DNA of 64,000 nucleotides from Dactylellina haptotyla (lineage: Eukaryota > Ascomycota > Orbiliomycetes > Orbiliales > Orbiliaceae), in NCBI GenBank assembly GCA_031310005.1, contig CM062384.1:2418001-2482000 (forward strand), read 5' to 3'. The notes beneath the pieces were generated by a model, which did no database searches, was not told the DNA's origin, and was given only the letters and a program-made list of their open reading frames with translations. Within the stretch, counting starts at the first letter, position 1; every line of letters starts with the position of its first letter. The translations under genes were made by a program, and so were the position numbers. This document shows positions 21,891 to 32,788 of this stretch, piece by piece.

Positions 21891-22871
21891 ATGAAATTTA
21901 CGGTTTTTACTGCCTTGTCTTTTCTCGCATCCACCTGCGTCGCCCGAAAATGTGGTAATACCGAAGTACCGGATGCTCTACTGCAGGAAACTGCCCGAAT
22001 GAAGAGCATGAGTACTCTCAAGACTCTGAACACTGCTTCTAGTTATACCACTCGGACCCAAAAGGTCAAACTTTACATCCACAATGTCTACATCAACCGG
22101 ACCGCGGAAGGTGGATATATCTCCACTAAAAATATGCAGAAACAAGTTTGTTCACCCGTTGACATATCATTGATCGGACGAACAAAGCTAAACAATCACC
22201 TCAACTAGTTCCAAGTTTTGAATGAGCACTATGCTTCGACGGGCATATACTTCGACCTTCGCCGAACTATTCACACTCAAAACGGTACATGGGCCATCTC
22301 TGATAAAGATTCCGAGACGGAACTAGAGATGAAGAAGAACCTTCGAAAGGGCGACTACGGCGACATGAATCTCTATCTTCGCCCACTTCAGGGCTGGCTC
22401 GGATGGTGCACATTCCCTGGTGATTTTGAGGTCGGGTCCGATGGATACTGGAAAGATGGATGTGACGTTCTCCAATCCAGTGTTCCGGGAGGAACTGCGG
22501 TCCCCTACAACGAAGGTAAGACTGCCGTCCACGAAATCGGACATTGGTTGGGACTCCTTCATACATTCCAAGGCGGCTGTGATGGCGGCGATATGATTGA
22601 CGACACACCAGCTGAGGGAACCCCTACAGATGGGTGCCCTGAGGGCAAGGATACTTGCACTGGAGTTGCGTATCCAGGGTTGGACCCAATTCACAACTTC
22701 ATGGACTATTCAGATGAGTGAGTGCTTCCTAACTCTAGAATTCTTACTATTTCATCTAGATGCTAATTGTTCTGTTGTTCGATCAGCGCCTGCTTGACTC
22801 AATTTACTCCAGGGCAAACAGTTAGAATATATCAAACTTGGGATAGATATAGAGCCCCAGCGAAAGCGTAA
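21891..22871 (+). CDS. Secreted M43 (pappalysin-like) metalloprotease, MEP1-type
   Basis: Zinc endopeptidase of family M43B. Exons 21891..22145, 22209..22717 and 22787..22871 give 282 residues; donors GTTTGT and GTGAGT, acceptors CTAG and TCAG. Signal peptide FTVFTALSFLASTCVA, then a short N-terminal region with CG. The catalytic helix HEIGHWLGLLH sits at about residues 193-203 (Glu194 the base). The Met-turn FMDYSDDACLTQFTPGQ follows near residue 248, and the second intron falls exactly inside SDD. Cysteines flank the active site (WCTF, GC, GGC, GC, TC) as in secreted fungal metalloproteases of the MEP1 group. Likely role: extracellular protein degradation, possibly host-directed. Confidence 0.93.
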
Positions 22872-23298
22872 ACAGGGCATCGTGCTGCGGTTGGGTAGGA
22901 TGGGGGTCTGGCTTCTACGAGACAATAAACACTATCTTTTTAATATATTGAAATTTATTCCTGGATTTAGAGTTCAATAGAATCGCGGTTTCAATACCAT
23001 CAAATTATCTGAGCAATAAAAGTAAATAAATAAAAATCATTCGGAGTTTCGTGATATAGATATGCGCGCCCAAAACCACATTTCCGGGTATTATAGTATC
23101 GCTCACCGTCACCAAAATCGTAAAATCATACTATACAGCCAAAATAAGGAAGTACATCTGTTAAAGGAATATAACGTGTTATAAGATGCACAGGCTAGAT
23201 GCCGAAGAGAACAAGGCTAGTTTCCTTCAACTCCTCTTCTATTTCTAGACTATATGCATCGGGGGATGCCTGTTAGGCTAGACCCTGTTGCGGTTACA
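22872..23298. other. Convergent 3' region between two secreted-protein genes
   Basis: AT-rich (22920-23050), with likely 3' untranslated sequences of the metalloprotease and of the GPI protein. No ORF of interest. Confidence 0.5.
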
Positions 23299-24633
23299 CT
23301 ACAGCCAATGGGCCATCGTGACACAAAATGTCCCTAGGAGCGTAAGGAGAAACAGGGAAATTTCAAACTACACATAGAAAAATTAGCCGTTAGAAATGCT
23401 AACAAAGTGGCCACTTGGCAATGCTGTTTGTGTAACAGTGGGGGCGTATGTACCTTTGGAGCAGCATCGGGGGTATTTGAACCGCCAGAGCCGGAACCGG
23501 AGCCGGAGTTTGAACCACCAGAAGAACGAGTACTAGTCGGTGATGTTATCGAGGTAGTAGGTTGTGGTGACTGTTGCAAGAATGGTCTGTTAGATACGAT
23601 CAAACGACTTTTGGTATTTTATATAAGAGCTTACCGGAACACCGCCATCATCACCACTGCCACCGGATCCGCCTCCGCCCCCTCCCCCACCGGAATTACC
23701 ACCAGGGTACAAAGCTCTCACATCTCCAACTTGAGAACATAAGAACTGCAAGCTAGAAACGGTGTTAACCATGGCCGGCCAGAATTCCGTCGCAAAAGTG
23801 TAGCATTGCTGAGCGCTCCGGTCGCGCGAAGAACCGATGTAGTTAGTGTTTGCGTCGTAGCAGAAGAAACTCGCTTGCTCCACTCGGTCGCCTGTGATAA
23901 ATTGGTTCCATTGAGAGCAAGATATGATTACGTTTCCAATGCTCGAGCAGAGGTTGTTCCCTGACGTGATTTCTTGTCTCACATCCCCCGCTTTTGAGCA
24001 GAAACCTTGGTACGGCCAAATCGCGCTTGCGAGAGACGTATCCGCCTGTTGTGCATAACTAAAGCACGTGGAGTATAATCCGTCGAAAAGTTCCGGGTGA
24101 TAAATGGTCGAACTGTAGCACGCGCAAATCGCCAGCTGCGACGGGCCGGCAGCCTTGTTGAACCCTTGGGCCGAGCAGGCGGATTGCACAGAGCTAGCAT
24201 AGCTACAGGCTGTATACTCTTGGCTGATAGTTCCACGAATATCGCCTGCAGAGCGACAAAGCCCCAGGAATGGAGTAAACTGGGACGCAAAGGCAGCATC
24301 GGTGCCAGCATAGTTATAGCACTGCGAAATGTACCCGTCGACCTCATTAGGGTTGTAATATGTCTCGGGGTAACACGCGCAGTAAGGCAGGCCCGAGATG
24401 CCGCCGACTTTGAAGTAGCCGGCGTCGGAACACTGTTTGAAGACCGTTGACACCCACTGGCACGCGTATTGGCCGGCCTGCTGGCGAGGGTAAAGACCTC
24501 TAGCGTATTTGAGGTCGGGCGCTGCTGTGATTGTAGCCGGCAGGTTTTTGAGGGGCTGTTGTGCGAAATCCGACGACGCGCGAGCGAGTATCGATAGCGA
24601 GAGCAGAACCGAAACGGCGATTATGCGATCCAT
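23299..24633 (-). CDS. GPI-anchored secreted protein with repeated Cys modules
   Basis: 394 residues from three exons, 24633..23635, 23570..23454 and 23367..23299; donors and acceptors are canonical and lengths are in phase. After a signal peptide (RIIAVSVLLSLSILARA) and a short linker come about four degenerate modules of about 65-75 residues. These have the pattern C...C...F......C.CY....Y.P...DGY...C..YA......A....P..G.C..AGD; modules 1-3 are clear and the fourth is diverged. A Gly-rich linker (GGNSGGGGGGGGSGGSG) and a Ser/Thr/Gly stalk follow. The last exon encodes a hydrophobic tail (ISLFLLTLLGTFCVTMAHWL), a typical GPI-attachment signal, and the upstream NTPDAAPK offers an omega site. 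Likely a cell-wall or membrane-anchored surface protein; function unknown. Confidence 0.85.
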
Positions 24634-26154
24634 CTTGGCATTAGCAGCACGATGCTATGATGGAGACATGCCAGTGCAGAAAGGCTGAAAAAATGTGATT
24701 CCGCTGCATCTCCAGCCACGGCGCATTTGTTCAATTTAAAGGGCCAGCGAGCCGGCAGCAGCGAGTCCAAGGGCGGTCCATGTTGCAGCCTAAGCCGTGC
24801 GCTCTTGGGTAATGATCCCCGTCTCCCTCAGAAAGTTGCGAGAGGGGTTCCCTGGAATTGGGGTTTCCGCTGGGTCCTTGGACTCATTTCGTCAACGCCA
24901 TAACGTTATTGGACTTTGTTGCGGGCGACATGTTTGCATTTTGACGTCAACGACAGCCAAGTTGGGCGTCTATTTAAAGATTTCTTGCAGAGCCTCCCAT
25001 ATTGAGCATCGTGAAAATGGCGTTTGCTAGGGGAGGCCTCTCGAGATCTTGTAATCTGGGCCAGAATCTTTCCAAAATTCCAGTAGGCGTGGGGTTACGG
25101 ATAATTCGGCTAGCTTCCGCTGTGTGTTTCATTCAGGGCCACCCGATCATGAGCAAACGCACGCAATTGGGCATCTCGGCTTTCTTTGCAGACTATTGAG
25201 ATAAGACGCACGACGACTTGGACTTTCAATCTTGTTCGAGGAAAGATCATTTTAAATTGCGCCGGTGGCTTGCATACTAGCTTCTGAGACGAAGCATGAA
25301 GTTGGTTGCTATACAGAATGGCTGACCAAGCTGCCAGCTGCCGAAGTTTCCTCATTCAAAACTTCGAGCTCGGAATGCCAAAGATGGCTCAAGCAATGCA
25401 CAATCTAGCACAGTACCCAAATGCGCCTCTTCAGATGCATTTAAATACATTATCTTGTTTGTTTTGTGGACAGGTCATATTTCATACCTGATTGATTGAT
25501 TGCGCTTGCTTCGAGTATATTCTGTTGCATACTGCACCATCTGCGGGGGTTGGTTTCTGCATCCACAAACCTGTTCTGTAGCGACGCAATCGATCGATAG
25601 CAAAGAAATATTTCGCTTATCTGGGCGATGTGAGCAAAAGATCTGATTGGCTTTCCGTATTTCCGGACTATCACTTTCTCAAATATCGATCCGTTTTTCT
25701 TACAAACGCAAAATTCAAACCCCTGCACATTGCATGAATGGGAGCGCGAGGGTCAATCAATCGGAATATCGATGCGACGGCGGTCTAGAAGTATTTCGGG
25801 AGGTTTGTTCGTGTTTTTATTCAATATGGTCTAAAAAACTTGAACCGGGCTTGCGATTGGCGCTCTAAGAGTTGCTTAGTACCAAGAAGGCAAGTGCATT
25901 CGGCTCGTATTAGTCCATGGGACTTTTAAAGATTTAGCGGCGCATGAAGGTAGCTTTTAGCAATCGAATGCTTATATCTTTGTTCCAGATTCCTTCGCCC
26001 TGCATAGCATCCGCAAACTAGGGTTTGGCCGAGGTGACCTTCGACATATGAAGAACGGCGTTCCCTTTGCTTTCATCTATTCTTCTTTCCCAACTTTCTA
26101 TCTTCCACTCTAGATTTTCTTGCTCTGGACTGCAGTTTTTTTTTCAATCGCAAA
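24634..26154. other. Intergenic
   Basis: Contains the promoter of the GPI protein (about 24634-24800) and of the MFS gene (pyrimidine-rich leader about 26065-26150, TTCTTTCCCAACTTTC). Only short frames in between. Confidence 0.5.
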
Positions 26155-28564
26155 ATGATTCAATCAAGCGAACCAGAGCCCGAACTATCCGAAAATCGGC
26201 CTTTGCTCCGAGACGATGTCGTGTCGGATTTAAGAGTCTATGACTCCACAGCAAAGCCGATACCGTCGATTACTAAGCCACAAGACGACGAACCCGCCGA
26301 CGACGCCAGCGACAGCGACGATGAATCGCCTGCTCGAGAGATACCGCCAGGTTTCTGGGGGGTCGTTGCTTGCCTGATGATTGGTTAGTATCTGAAATTT
26401 TTACCCAAAATTTTGAAAGCACCTGCTAATTTCGAACTTCAATATGAAGGCGTTATTGTTGCGAATCTCAGCACCGCATTAGTCATGGCAACCTTCAGCC
26501 AAATCGGAAGCGAATTCGGCAGACTAGACGACGCGGTAAACTAGTCTGACTCACAAAAATAGTTGAAAATAAATCTAACGGTTTTTTTGCTTTTCATACG
26601 TAGAATTGGATGGTGGTCGGGTATCAGCTTGGGCTTCTTGCGTCTCAGCCGACAGTAAGTGTGGCGCATTCTCTCAAGCAGTAGCGGTGCATGAAATAAG
26701 ATTATTAACGCACGCGACAATAGTATGGAAAACTGAGTGATATTTTTGGGAGAAAGACGCTTCTGCTTTTCGCCTATACTCTATTCGCTGCTGGGTCGCT
26801 TTGGATGTAAGCACCTCCAATAGTCCTTGGCGGTTAAACGATCTTATATTTACATAATTATAGTGGTATCTCCACCCAATTCTGGCAGGTCATTGTTGGT
26901 AGAGTAGTTTCAGGAATTGGAGGCGCTGGAATGACGTAAGTTCTCACATTTAGTTTACTGCTCCGTAGGTGCCCAGGAATTTAACTAATCATGCTGTCTA
27001 GCTCCCTTGTGTCGATTCTACTGAATGGTGAGCTACTTAACTTTTCACCGAGCTAAATAATACTAGTTGATTGATTGTGGTTGTCATAGATATGCTACCC
27101 GTCCGTGATGTGGCAGCATGGAGGAGCTACGTCTATATTGCAGCAACTGTGGGAAGAGCCTGTGGCGCCCCCCTGGGTGGTTTCCTAATTGACACAGTAG
27201 GATGGAGATGGTATTTCTCCCTGTTACAATCCCGCTCTCCATAGCCATATTTCTAAATTTGCAATCAGGTCCTTTCTTGGTCAAGTTCCTATAGCTCTAC
27301 TCGCCATAGTACTGGTGGGTCTGAGGCTGAAGGTTACGCAAAAAGGAAAGCGAGCAGAAACACAGACGCTAAAGCAACGTTTCCAAAGAATAGACTTCCT
27401 CGGTGCCCTAAGTCTTGCTGCGTCCCTAAGTTTTCTCCTTGTTTTCCTTGACGAAACAAGCAAACGTAGGTCTACACAGAACAAACTACTAGTAGGGGCT
27501 GGTGTTGGATCAGTGGTTTTTGGTATTGGTTTTCTTCTGGTTGAAGCATATGTTGCCAGAGAACCGATTCTGTCATTGAAGGTTCTAGCAAATCGCCATG
27601 TGGTGTCGGTTTACACGATTTTAGGGTTTACCACGGGCGCTCAAATTTCGGTGAGTACACCTTCAACGAACCTCAAAATTATCACTGACACATAGATCAT
27701 GATGAATAGCTCGTTACCACTATCTCAATCTATTTTATCCTCACGCTCGGAGTATCGAATACAAACGCCGCTGCACGACTCGTCTTTGGCAATGTTGCTC
27801 ACGCTCTAGGTGGGCTTCTAGCTGGTATCATGGTTCAACGGTGCGTTTCTACTACTCTTTCTCGTTCCCCTCTATTTCTTTCCTTTCTTGTCTAACTCTT
27901 GGCCTTCTCCATTTCCAACTATAGCACGGGTCGCTATAAACGCGCTACGATCCTCGCTTTAATCGTATCTACGTGCTCATTATTTTTAATTTCTATCCGG
28001 TGGCGTGGCAATACGAACATCTTCGAAACAGCTTATATCGCCCCTGCGGGTTTTGGCGTCGGTATGATCAACACTCTAGCTTTCGCCGCCTTAACGGCTG
28101 GTATCGATTATAAAGACCAGGCGATGGCAACTTCAGGATTTTATCTCAGTGATGGTCTTGGATTTCTTGTCCTTAGCAGCGTGGCAAACGCGGTCCTGCA
28201 GATAGCCTTGAACAGGAGGCTACAAGTCAGGTTGAGTGGAGTTAAGGGTAAAGAAGAGGTAGGTTTCGAAAAACTGTATCGCTGCGGTGGAATATCATAG
28301 CTAACTAAACTATAGATTATCCATAAAGTTATGACCAACATGTGGTATATCACAAGTCTCGATGAAAATATCCGCCAAAAGGCAGTAAAGGCATTTGTTG
28401 AGGCCTTGCAGTGGGACCATGGTAAGCTTGGTGTAGCCAAGAGAGAAATTACTTACCTGCTAACGATTTTACCCTTGATAATAGGCTTATCAACGGTATT
28501 CTACGCAGTAGCTTTGTTCGTCTCCGTCGTTTTTCTTCAGGAGTTTAGCTTGGAGGGGCGTTAA
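26155..28564 (+). CDS. DHA2-type MFS transporter, intact
   Basis: Fourteen-helix MFS antiporter of the Azr1/Vba class that exports drugs or moves basic amino acids across the plasma or vacuolar membrane. Twelve exons with eleven GT-AG introns can be read from ATG 26155 to TAA 28562-28564. The first junctions are 26383/26450 and 26535/about 26605. The N-tail is acidic (EPEPELSENRPLL, DDEPADDASDSDDE). Motif A is GKLSDIFGRKT, motif C is VVSGIGGAGM, and helices continue to the last exon, which ends VFYAVALFVSVVFLQEF. The intron positions after the first TM, after the QPT, after the GWRW and after the KEE blocks match those of the decayed relative at 10752..12876. No transcription factor or biosynthetic gene sits beside it. 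Substrate unknown. Confidence 0.88.
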
Positions 28565-29091
28565 GGGTTTACTATTGTTACCAAGGCGACAACCTGACGA
28601 TTTCTGGAATACACAAAATAAAATAGGCTACCATTAGATCATTGATAGAAATATTATTCGCGTTAACTAGAACCCAGTGTTTCCAATCAGACCGAAATTT
28701 TATTACCCCAAATGAGTTTAAACTGTGTTGGATGTGGCTTTTTGACATAATCCCTGCTCCAGCTGGGTGGGCGAAGAGCCGGCTGGGCGGAGACCATGCA
28801 TACACCAAAGAAGGAACTCTGAAGCGACCAGCAGAAGCAAGTCCAAGTCTGGACTCGAGAGTATTGGAAATCGTGTTCCATTTTACTGATTCTCCTCAAG
28901 TCATACGGGTATCTTTGTCCACAAAACACACGACCAGGTTGAAAATACGGAGACAAACGGACGAACTACGTATACAAACTCTACGGACAAACATAACCGT
29001 CCTTCCCCGCATACGAAAAACAGAAAATTCGTAACATTGCACATACATTGAATATATTTGAATAAAGCGGAAGTAAACTTCTTAACCAAAT
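28565..29091. other. Intergenic
   Basis: No gene. The end shows an A-rich leader (29035-29091) before the SOD start codon. Confidence 0.5.
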
Positions 29092-30125
29092 ATGAAGCTC
29101 ATATACTTGACAATACTGTTTGCGGCTACCTGCACAGCGGAATACGGACAATCCCTCGACGATCTACCCAAACTTGCGGATAACTCAACATCGGCTTCCT
29201 CCGGAATAGCCAAATACATACTTCCGAGCCTTCCATACGCCCACAATGCTCTAGAGCCTCATATCTCAGAGGAAATCATGAAATTACACCATGGAGCACA
29301 TCACCAAGCCTATGTTGACAATCTGAACGCCGCTTTGGCAGAATTGCGAGCTTTGGAAGGGAAAGGCATGCCGGAGAAAGGAATAAGAGAGGGCTTAGAA
29401 GAAACAGTGAAGTTTAATCGTGGAGGGCATATCAATCACTCGCTCTTCTGGAAGGGACTTGCGCCGGTACTGTCCTTTGATTGCCGTTGTAGTAATCGAG
29501 GAATGAACTGACATAAATGATGGAAAAAGGCGAATACCCCGGAAAGTTCGCTCCAAGGAGATCTGGAGAAAGCGATTGTAGAGAAGTGGGGAAGTGCAGA
29601 AAAATTCAGCGAGGCGCTTTCCGGTACCATCTTGAAGAGTGTGAGAGGAAGCGGCTGGGGTGAGGATGTCCTTCTGATGCCAGCAGCATACAGTTCCCTG
29701 AGATATTCTGAACACCAGACTAAAATTCATAATAACCAGGCTGGGTAGTTTGCAATGTCGACACGCGCGAACTGTCATTTGAAACCACAAGGGTAAGATG
29801 AATCTAGGTTTTGTTGGCAGTCATAATTTGGGTAGTTGGTTGACATAACGCCGAATCGTAGGACCAAGATCCGGTTGCTCTACCGCAAGTGGTAGTCCTT
29901 GGGATCGATATGTGGGAACATGCGTATTATTTGCAGGTATTCTCCGATTTTCAGACACCCACCGACTCCCCACCAATGATACTTTGGAAAGCTGATATGA
30001 AATTTATATCAATGCAGTATTATAACAACAAAAAGAGTTATCTGAAAGCCATATGGAACGTGCTGAACTGGAGAGAGGCGAACGAGAGATATGTGGCTTG
30101 TCTAAAGCATTCTAAAGCTTCTTAA
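29092..30125 (+). CDS. Secreted Mn-type superoxide dismutase
   Basis: Converts superoxide to peroxide and oxygen. Exons 29092..29466, 29530..29659, 29740..29792, 29862..29936 and 30018..30125 give 246 residues. The N-terminus is a signal peptide (IYLTILFAATCTA), unlike the usual mitochondrial leader, so it is likely extracellular. The Fe/Mn fold is complete: metal ligands His66, His116, Asp202 and His206 (LHHGAHHQAY, HINHSLFW, DMWEHAYYLQ), Tyr74 as the gateway residue, and Gln188 in the RDQDP block, the position that marks the Mn type. There is an N-glycosylation sequon near residue 31. The gene converges with a small minus-strand ORF, and the two stop regions overlap by 14 nt. Possible role: protection against host oxidative burst (inferred from secretion). 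Confidence 0.93.
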
Positions 30126-30354
30126 ACAGCTTCCGAATTATTCCTTTATCGTGAGTAGAGCTTGTTGCTTGTGATGAATTACCGGACTTTGTTCTTTTCC
30201 GCATTACAATCTCGTAGTCTCGTTGGGCTTGGTAATAACGTTCAATAACCATAGGATGAACCCCTGTAAAATCGATTTTCGCATCGCCACTATCGTCGGA
30301 TAGGATACTGAGCGGTCGCTCAGAGTATACGATCTCGGTTTCGGTTTTGCCCAT
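30112..30354 (-). CDS. Hypothetical 80-residue protein
   Basis: ATG at 30352-30354, stop at 30112-30114. Basic C-terminus (IIRKLFKKL), with a central helix (HPMVIERYYQAQRDYEIVMRKR). It has neither a signal peptide nor a membrane segment. It is convergent with the SOD gene and overlaps its last 14 nt. The balanced amino-acid composition and a clear helical block make it plausible. I recognise no family. Confidence 0.45.
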   Translation of the reverse strand: MGKTETEIVYSERPLSILSDDSGDAKIDFTGVHPMVIERYYQAQRDYEIVMRKRTKSGNSSQATSSTHDKGIIRKLFKKL

Positions 30355-32574
30355 TCTGACGGATTCAGTCGACTAACTTGACTTAAAATTTGAACTGGAC
30401 GGCGATATTTGTAAAGGAAATTTGAACTTGAATTCTCTATTATTTTTGTAGGTATATCAGGTTTGCTAACCCTGAGGAGAACAAGCAAGATTTATATACC
30501 AATGTATATGTATATATGTTCCCCGCTCCATATAGTACATCTATTTCACATGTGTCCAACCGCGGATATACAAGATATGAAGAACTTAAATGTCAATAGC
30601 TAATTGGTTGAAGAGACCGTTCGGCTACAAGCCTCCTGTGCTTTGATCTCCGTGATGCCGTTCCAGCTATCAATACGGCGAGTTTTTGTGTTGTAACCTT
30701 GTTATCTTCGGAGAGACGCCGGCATAATGGAGGATGCAGTCATTGATGACTAATGGGTCACGAGCCTAACGTTAGGAAACTTTCGAGAATACCCTGGTAT
30801 TTTAGCACCGAAATGGTGGAGATGCAGATCATATATGCCAGTTAGACAGAATAGGACGACCAACACATGAGAGTCTGGCCCACACGGACGCATATTCAGA
30901 ATGTGGGCAAAAACCGTCGTGTGTTGTCGGTTTGGGTGGTGGATACATTATTGGCCGGATGGAGGGTCTCGATTCTGGCGCTGTAGACAGGCAATGTTAT
31001 ATAATTCTAGCTTGTACGGTGTAATATGGAGTTGATGAAGTAGGTTGTAGGGCCTGCATTAATTAATATTACTTTTATCCCACCAACAAGAACTATTGTC
31101 AAATGTACTGGTATACGTATATTAAATAGAACCGCTTGCTCGCTCCATCTACTAGCTATCTTTGCTGCCAGGGCCAACACATTTCTTGACGAAAATACGA
31201 CAGAACGGGGATGTGTAGCCCTGTGAGACCAGTCACATTTAAAAGCAAGAATATAACGACGTTGGCCTCAGTAGAAATACGGAAGAAAATTCCCATTCCA
31301 TTAGATTTCCCGGTCCAATCCTGAAAAATTTTCAACTCTGAAGTTACCTAAATTCTCTGGAGTTGCCACCAATCGATATTTCTGTATATCTATCCTACAG
31401 AAGAACTTATCTGGACCAAATCAACAAGGGACTGACTAAGCTCGATAGGACTTAGATCTAGGCCTTCTAGTCCCTAGAGCTCTTCTCATCTAGATAACCT
31501 TCCTTATCAGATTCTCTCATGCTAGGACTGGAATAATACCGCCGTCTTGGAACTTCAAGGACCGGGACTTGTTTTAGCTAGGCCCGACATCCAGGACTCA
31601 AAGCTATACCGCTTATGTTATATGTCTATGCGGCGTACATATGCCAAGATATCTCACGCTGATCACGGTACCGGTTTTCGGAGCGTCGATTAACGGTTCG
31701 GCTCTCGGAATCCACGTGTGTGTGATGACGGGGCTCAAGGGTGAAGCGACAGCATCACAACGTCACACGAGATATTGATCGGAATATTGATTGCACTGTC
31801 TAAATTTAATTATACGATCAGATTCCACCAATGGATTTGGTAAATTTGCGCCACGAGGAACGAAAGCTGCTAGCGGAGAAGCTTAAAGAATCTTAGTTCT
31901 GGAGATACAATGCTATACGAATCTCCACTTCTCGCATGAACGGAACTTTGATGATGGGCGTTGCAAGTTGTTTTTTATACGACAACCTATGAAATAGGAG
32001 GCTGCTGGGTGAGTGTCCCTCCGTTGGCTCATCGACTTTACCCATTCTGCCAGAACTGATCCCCACAAATGCAGAACCCCACAAACTAAAAAAGTTGGGG
32101 GTGGGAACAGAATGCGATCGGACTGTAAAAAATTAATCCGGGACATGCCGTAAACAACACGAAATCTTTGGAGCGGCTAGAAGAGCTGGGCGTGATTGAC
32201 GGAAAAACTTGAGGTTGGCCGACGACGCGCAATAAAAGCCCAGCCAGGAATGCAAGGAACAAGCACACTTGGTCCTCCTCGCTTGACCAAAACCAAGCTA
32301 GCGGGGGTAAACCTTGGCGGGTGCTTATGCCAGCCCCAAAGCTCAGCCAAATCTTGACTTCTTTACCCTTTTCAGCCACCTGGAACGTACGGTTACCACG
32401 GCTCAAATGCGATGCGCGTGGTCAAAGCTGCTCAATGACCGCTGTCGAAATATATGGAGTTGTGGGGTCGGCCAGGGACTTTCGCGAATTTATTCACTAA
32501 CTACAAGGAACCACCGCTTCAGGTTTCGCCGTAAACTGTGTTGATCGGTTCCCTAGGCTCCTTTCCCCGGATAA

Positions 32575-32631
32575 ATCTTGAATTACCTGGAGGAAACTGA
32601 CCAGGAGAACCTGGAGATCCCCGGCCTGGGG
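32575..32631. promoter_or_regulatory. Cluster of CreA/Mig1-type SYGGRG sites
   Basis: Five matches to SYGGRG on either strand lie within 57 bases: 32575-32580, 32587-32592, 32611-32616, 32619-32624 and 32626-32631. The cluster is about 160-215 bp upstream of the polygalacturonase start. CreA represses pectinase genes on glucose in ascomycetes, so control by carbon source is likely but not proven here. Confidence 0.45.
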
Positions 32632-32690
32632 AAAGTCAATTGACTGGGTTCGCACGGATATCACTCAGCAGGATCATGGCATCGGCGCAG

Positions 32691-32700
32691 ATATATAATG
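32691..32700 (+). promoter_or_regulatory. TATA box of the polygalacturonase gene
   Basis: ATATATAATG about 95 bp upstream of the ATG at 32789. Good spacing for a fungal TATA element. Confidence 0.5.
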
Positions 32701-32788
32701 TCAGGGTCGCGGCGGTTTCGAAAGATTTTCTCCCAGCTCTCAGTGCGCCGAAAAACCAAGTAGGGAAGCTTCAAAAATAACGATCACA

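Larger units (their letters stand above)
30355..32788. other. Intergenic
   Basis: No coding frame above about 106 codons. Segments are AT-rich and look decayed (31020-31140). The last 210 bases are the upstream region of the polygalacturonase with TATA-like and CreA-type sites (listed separately). Confidence 0.5.
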
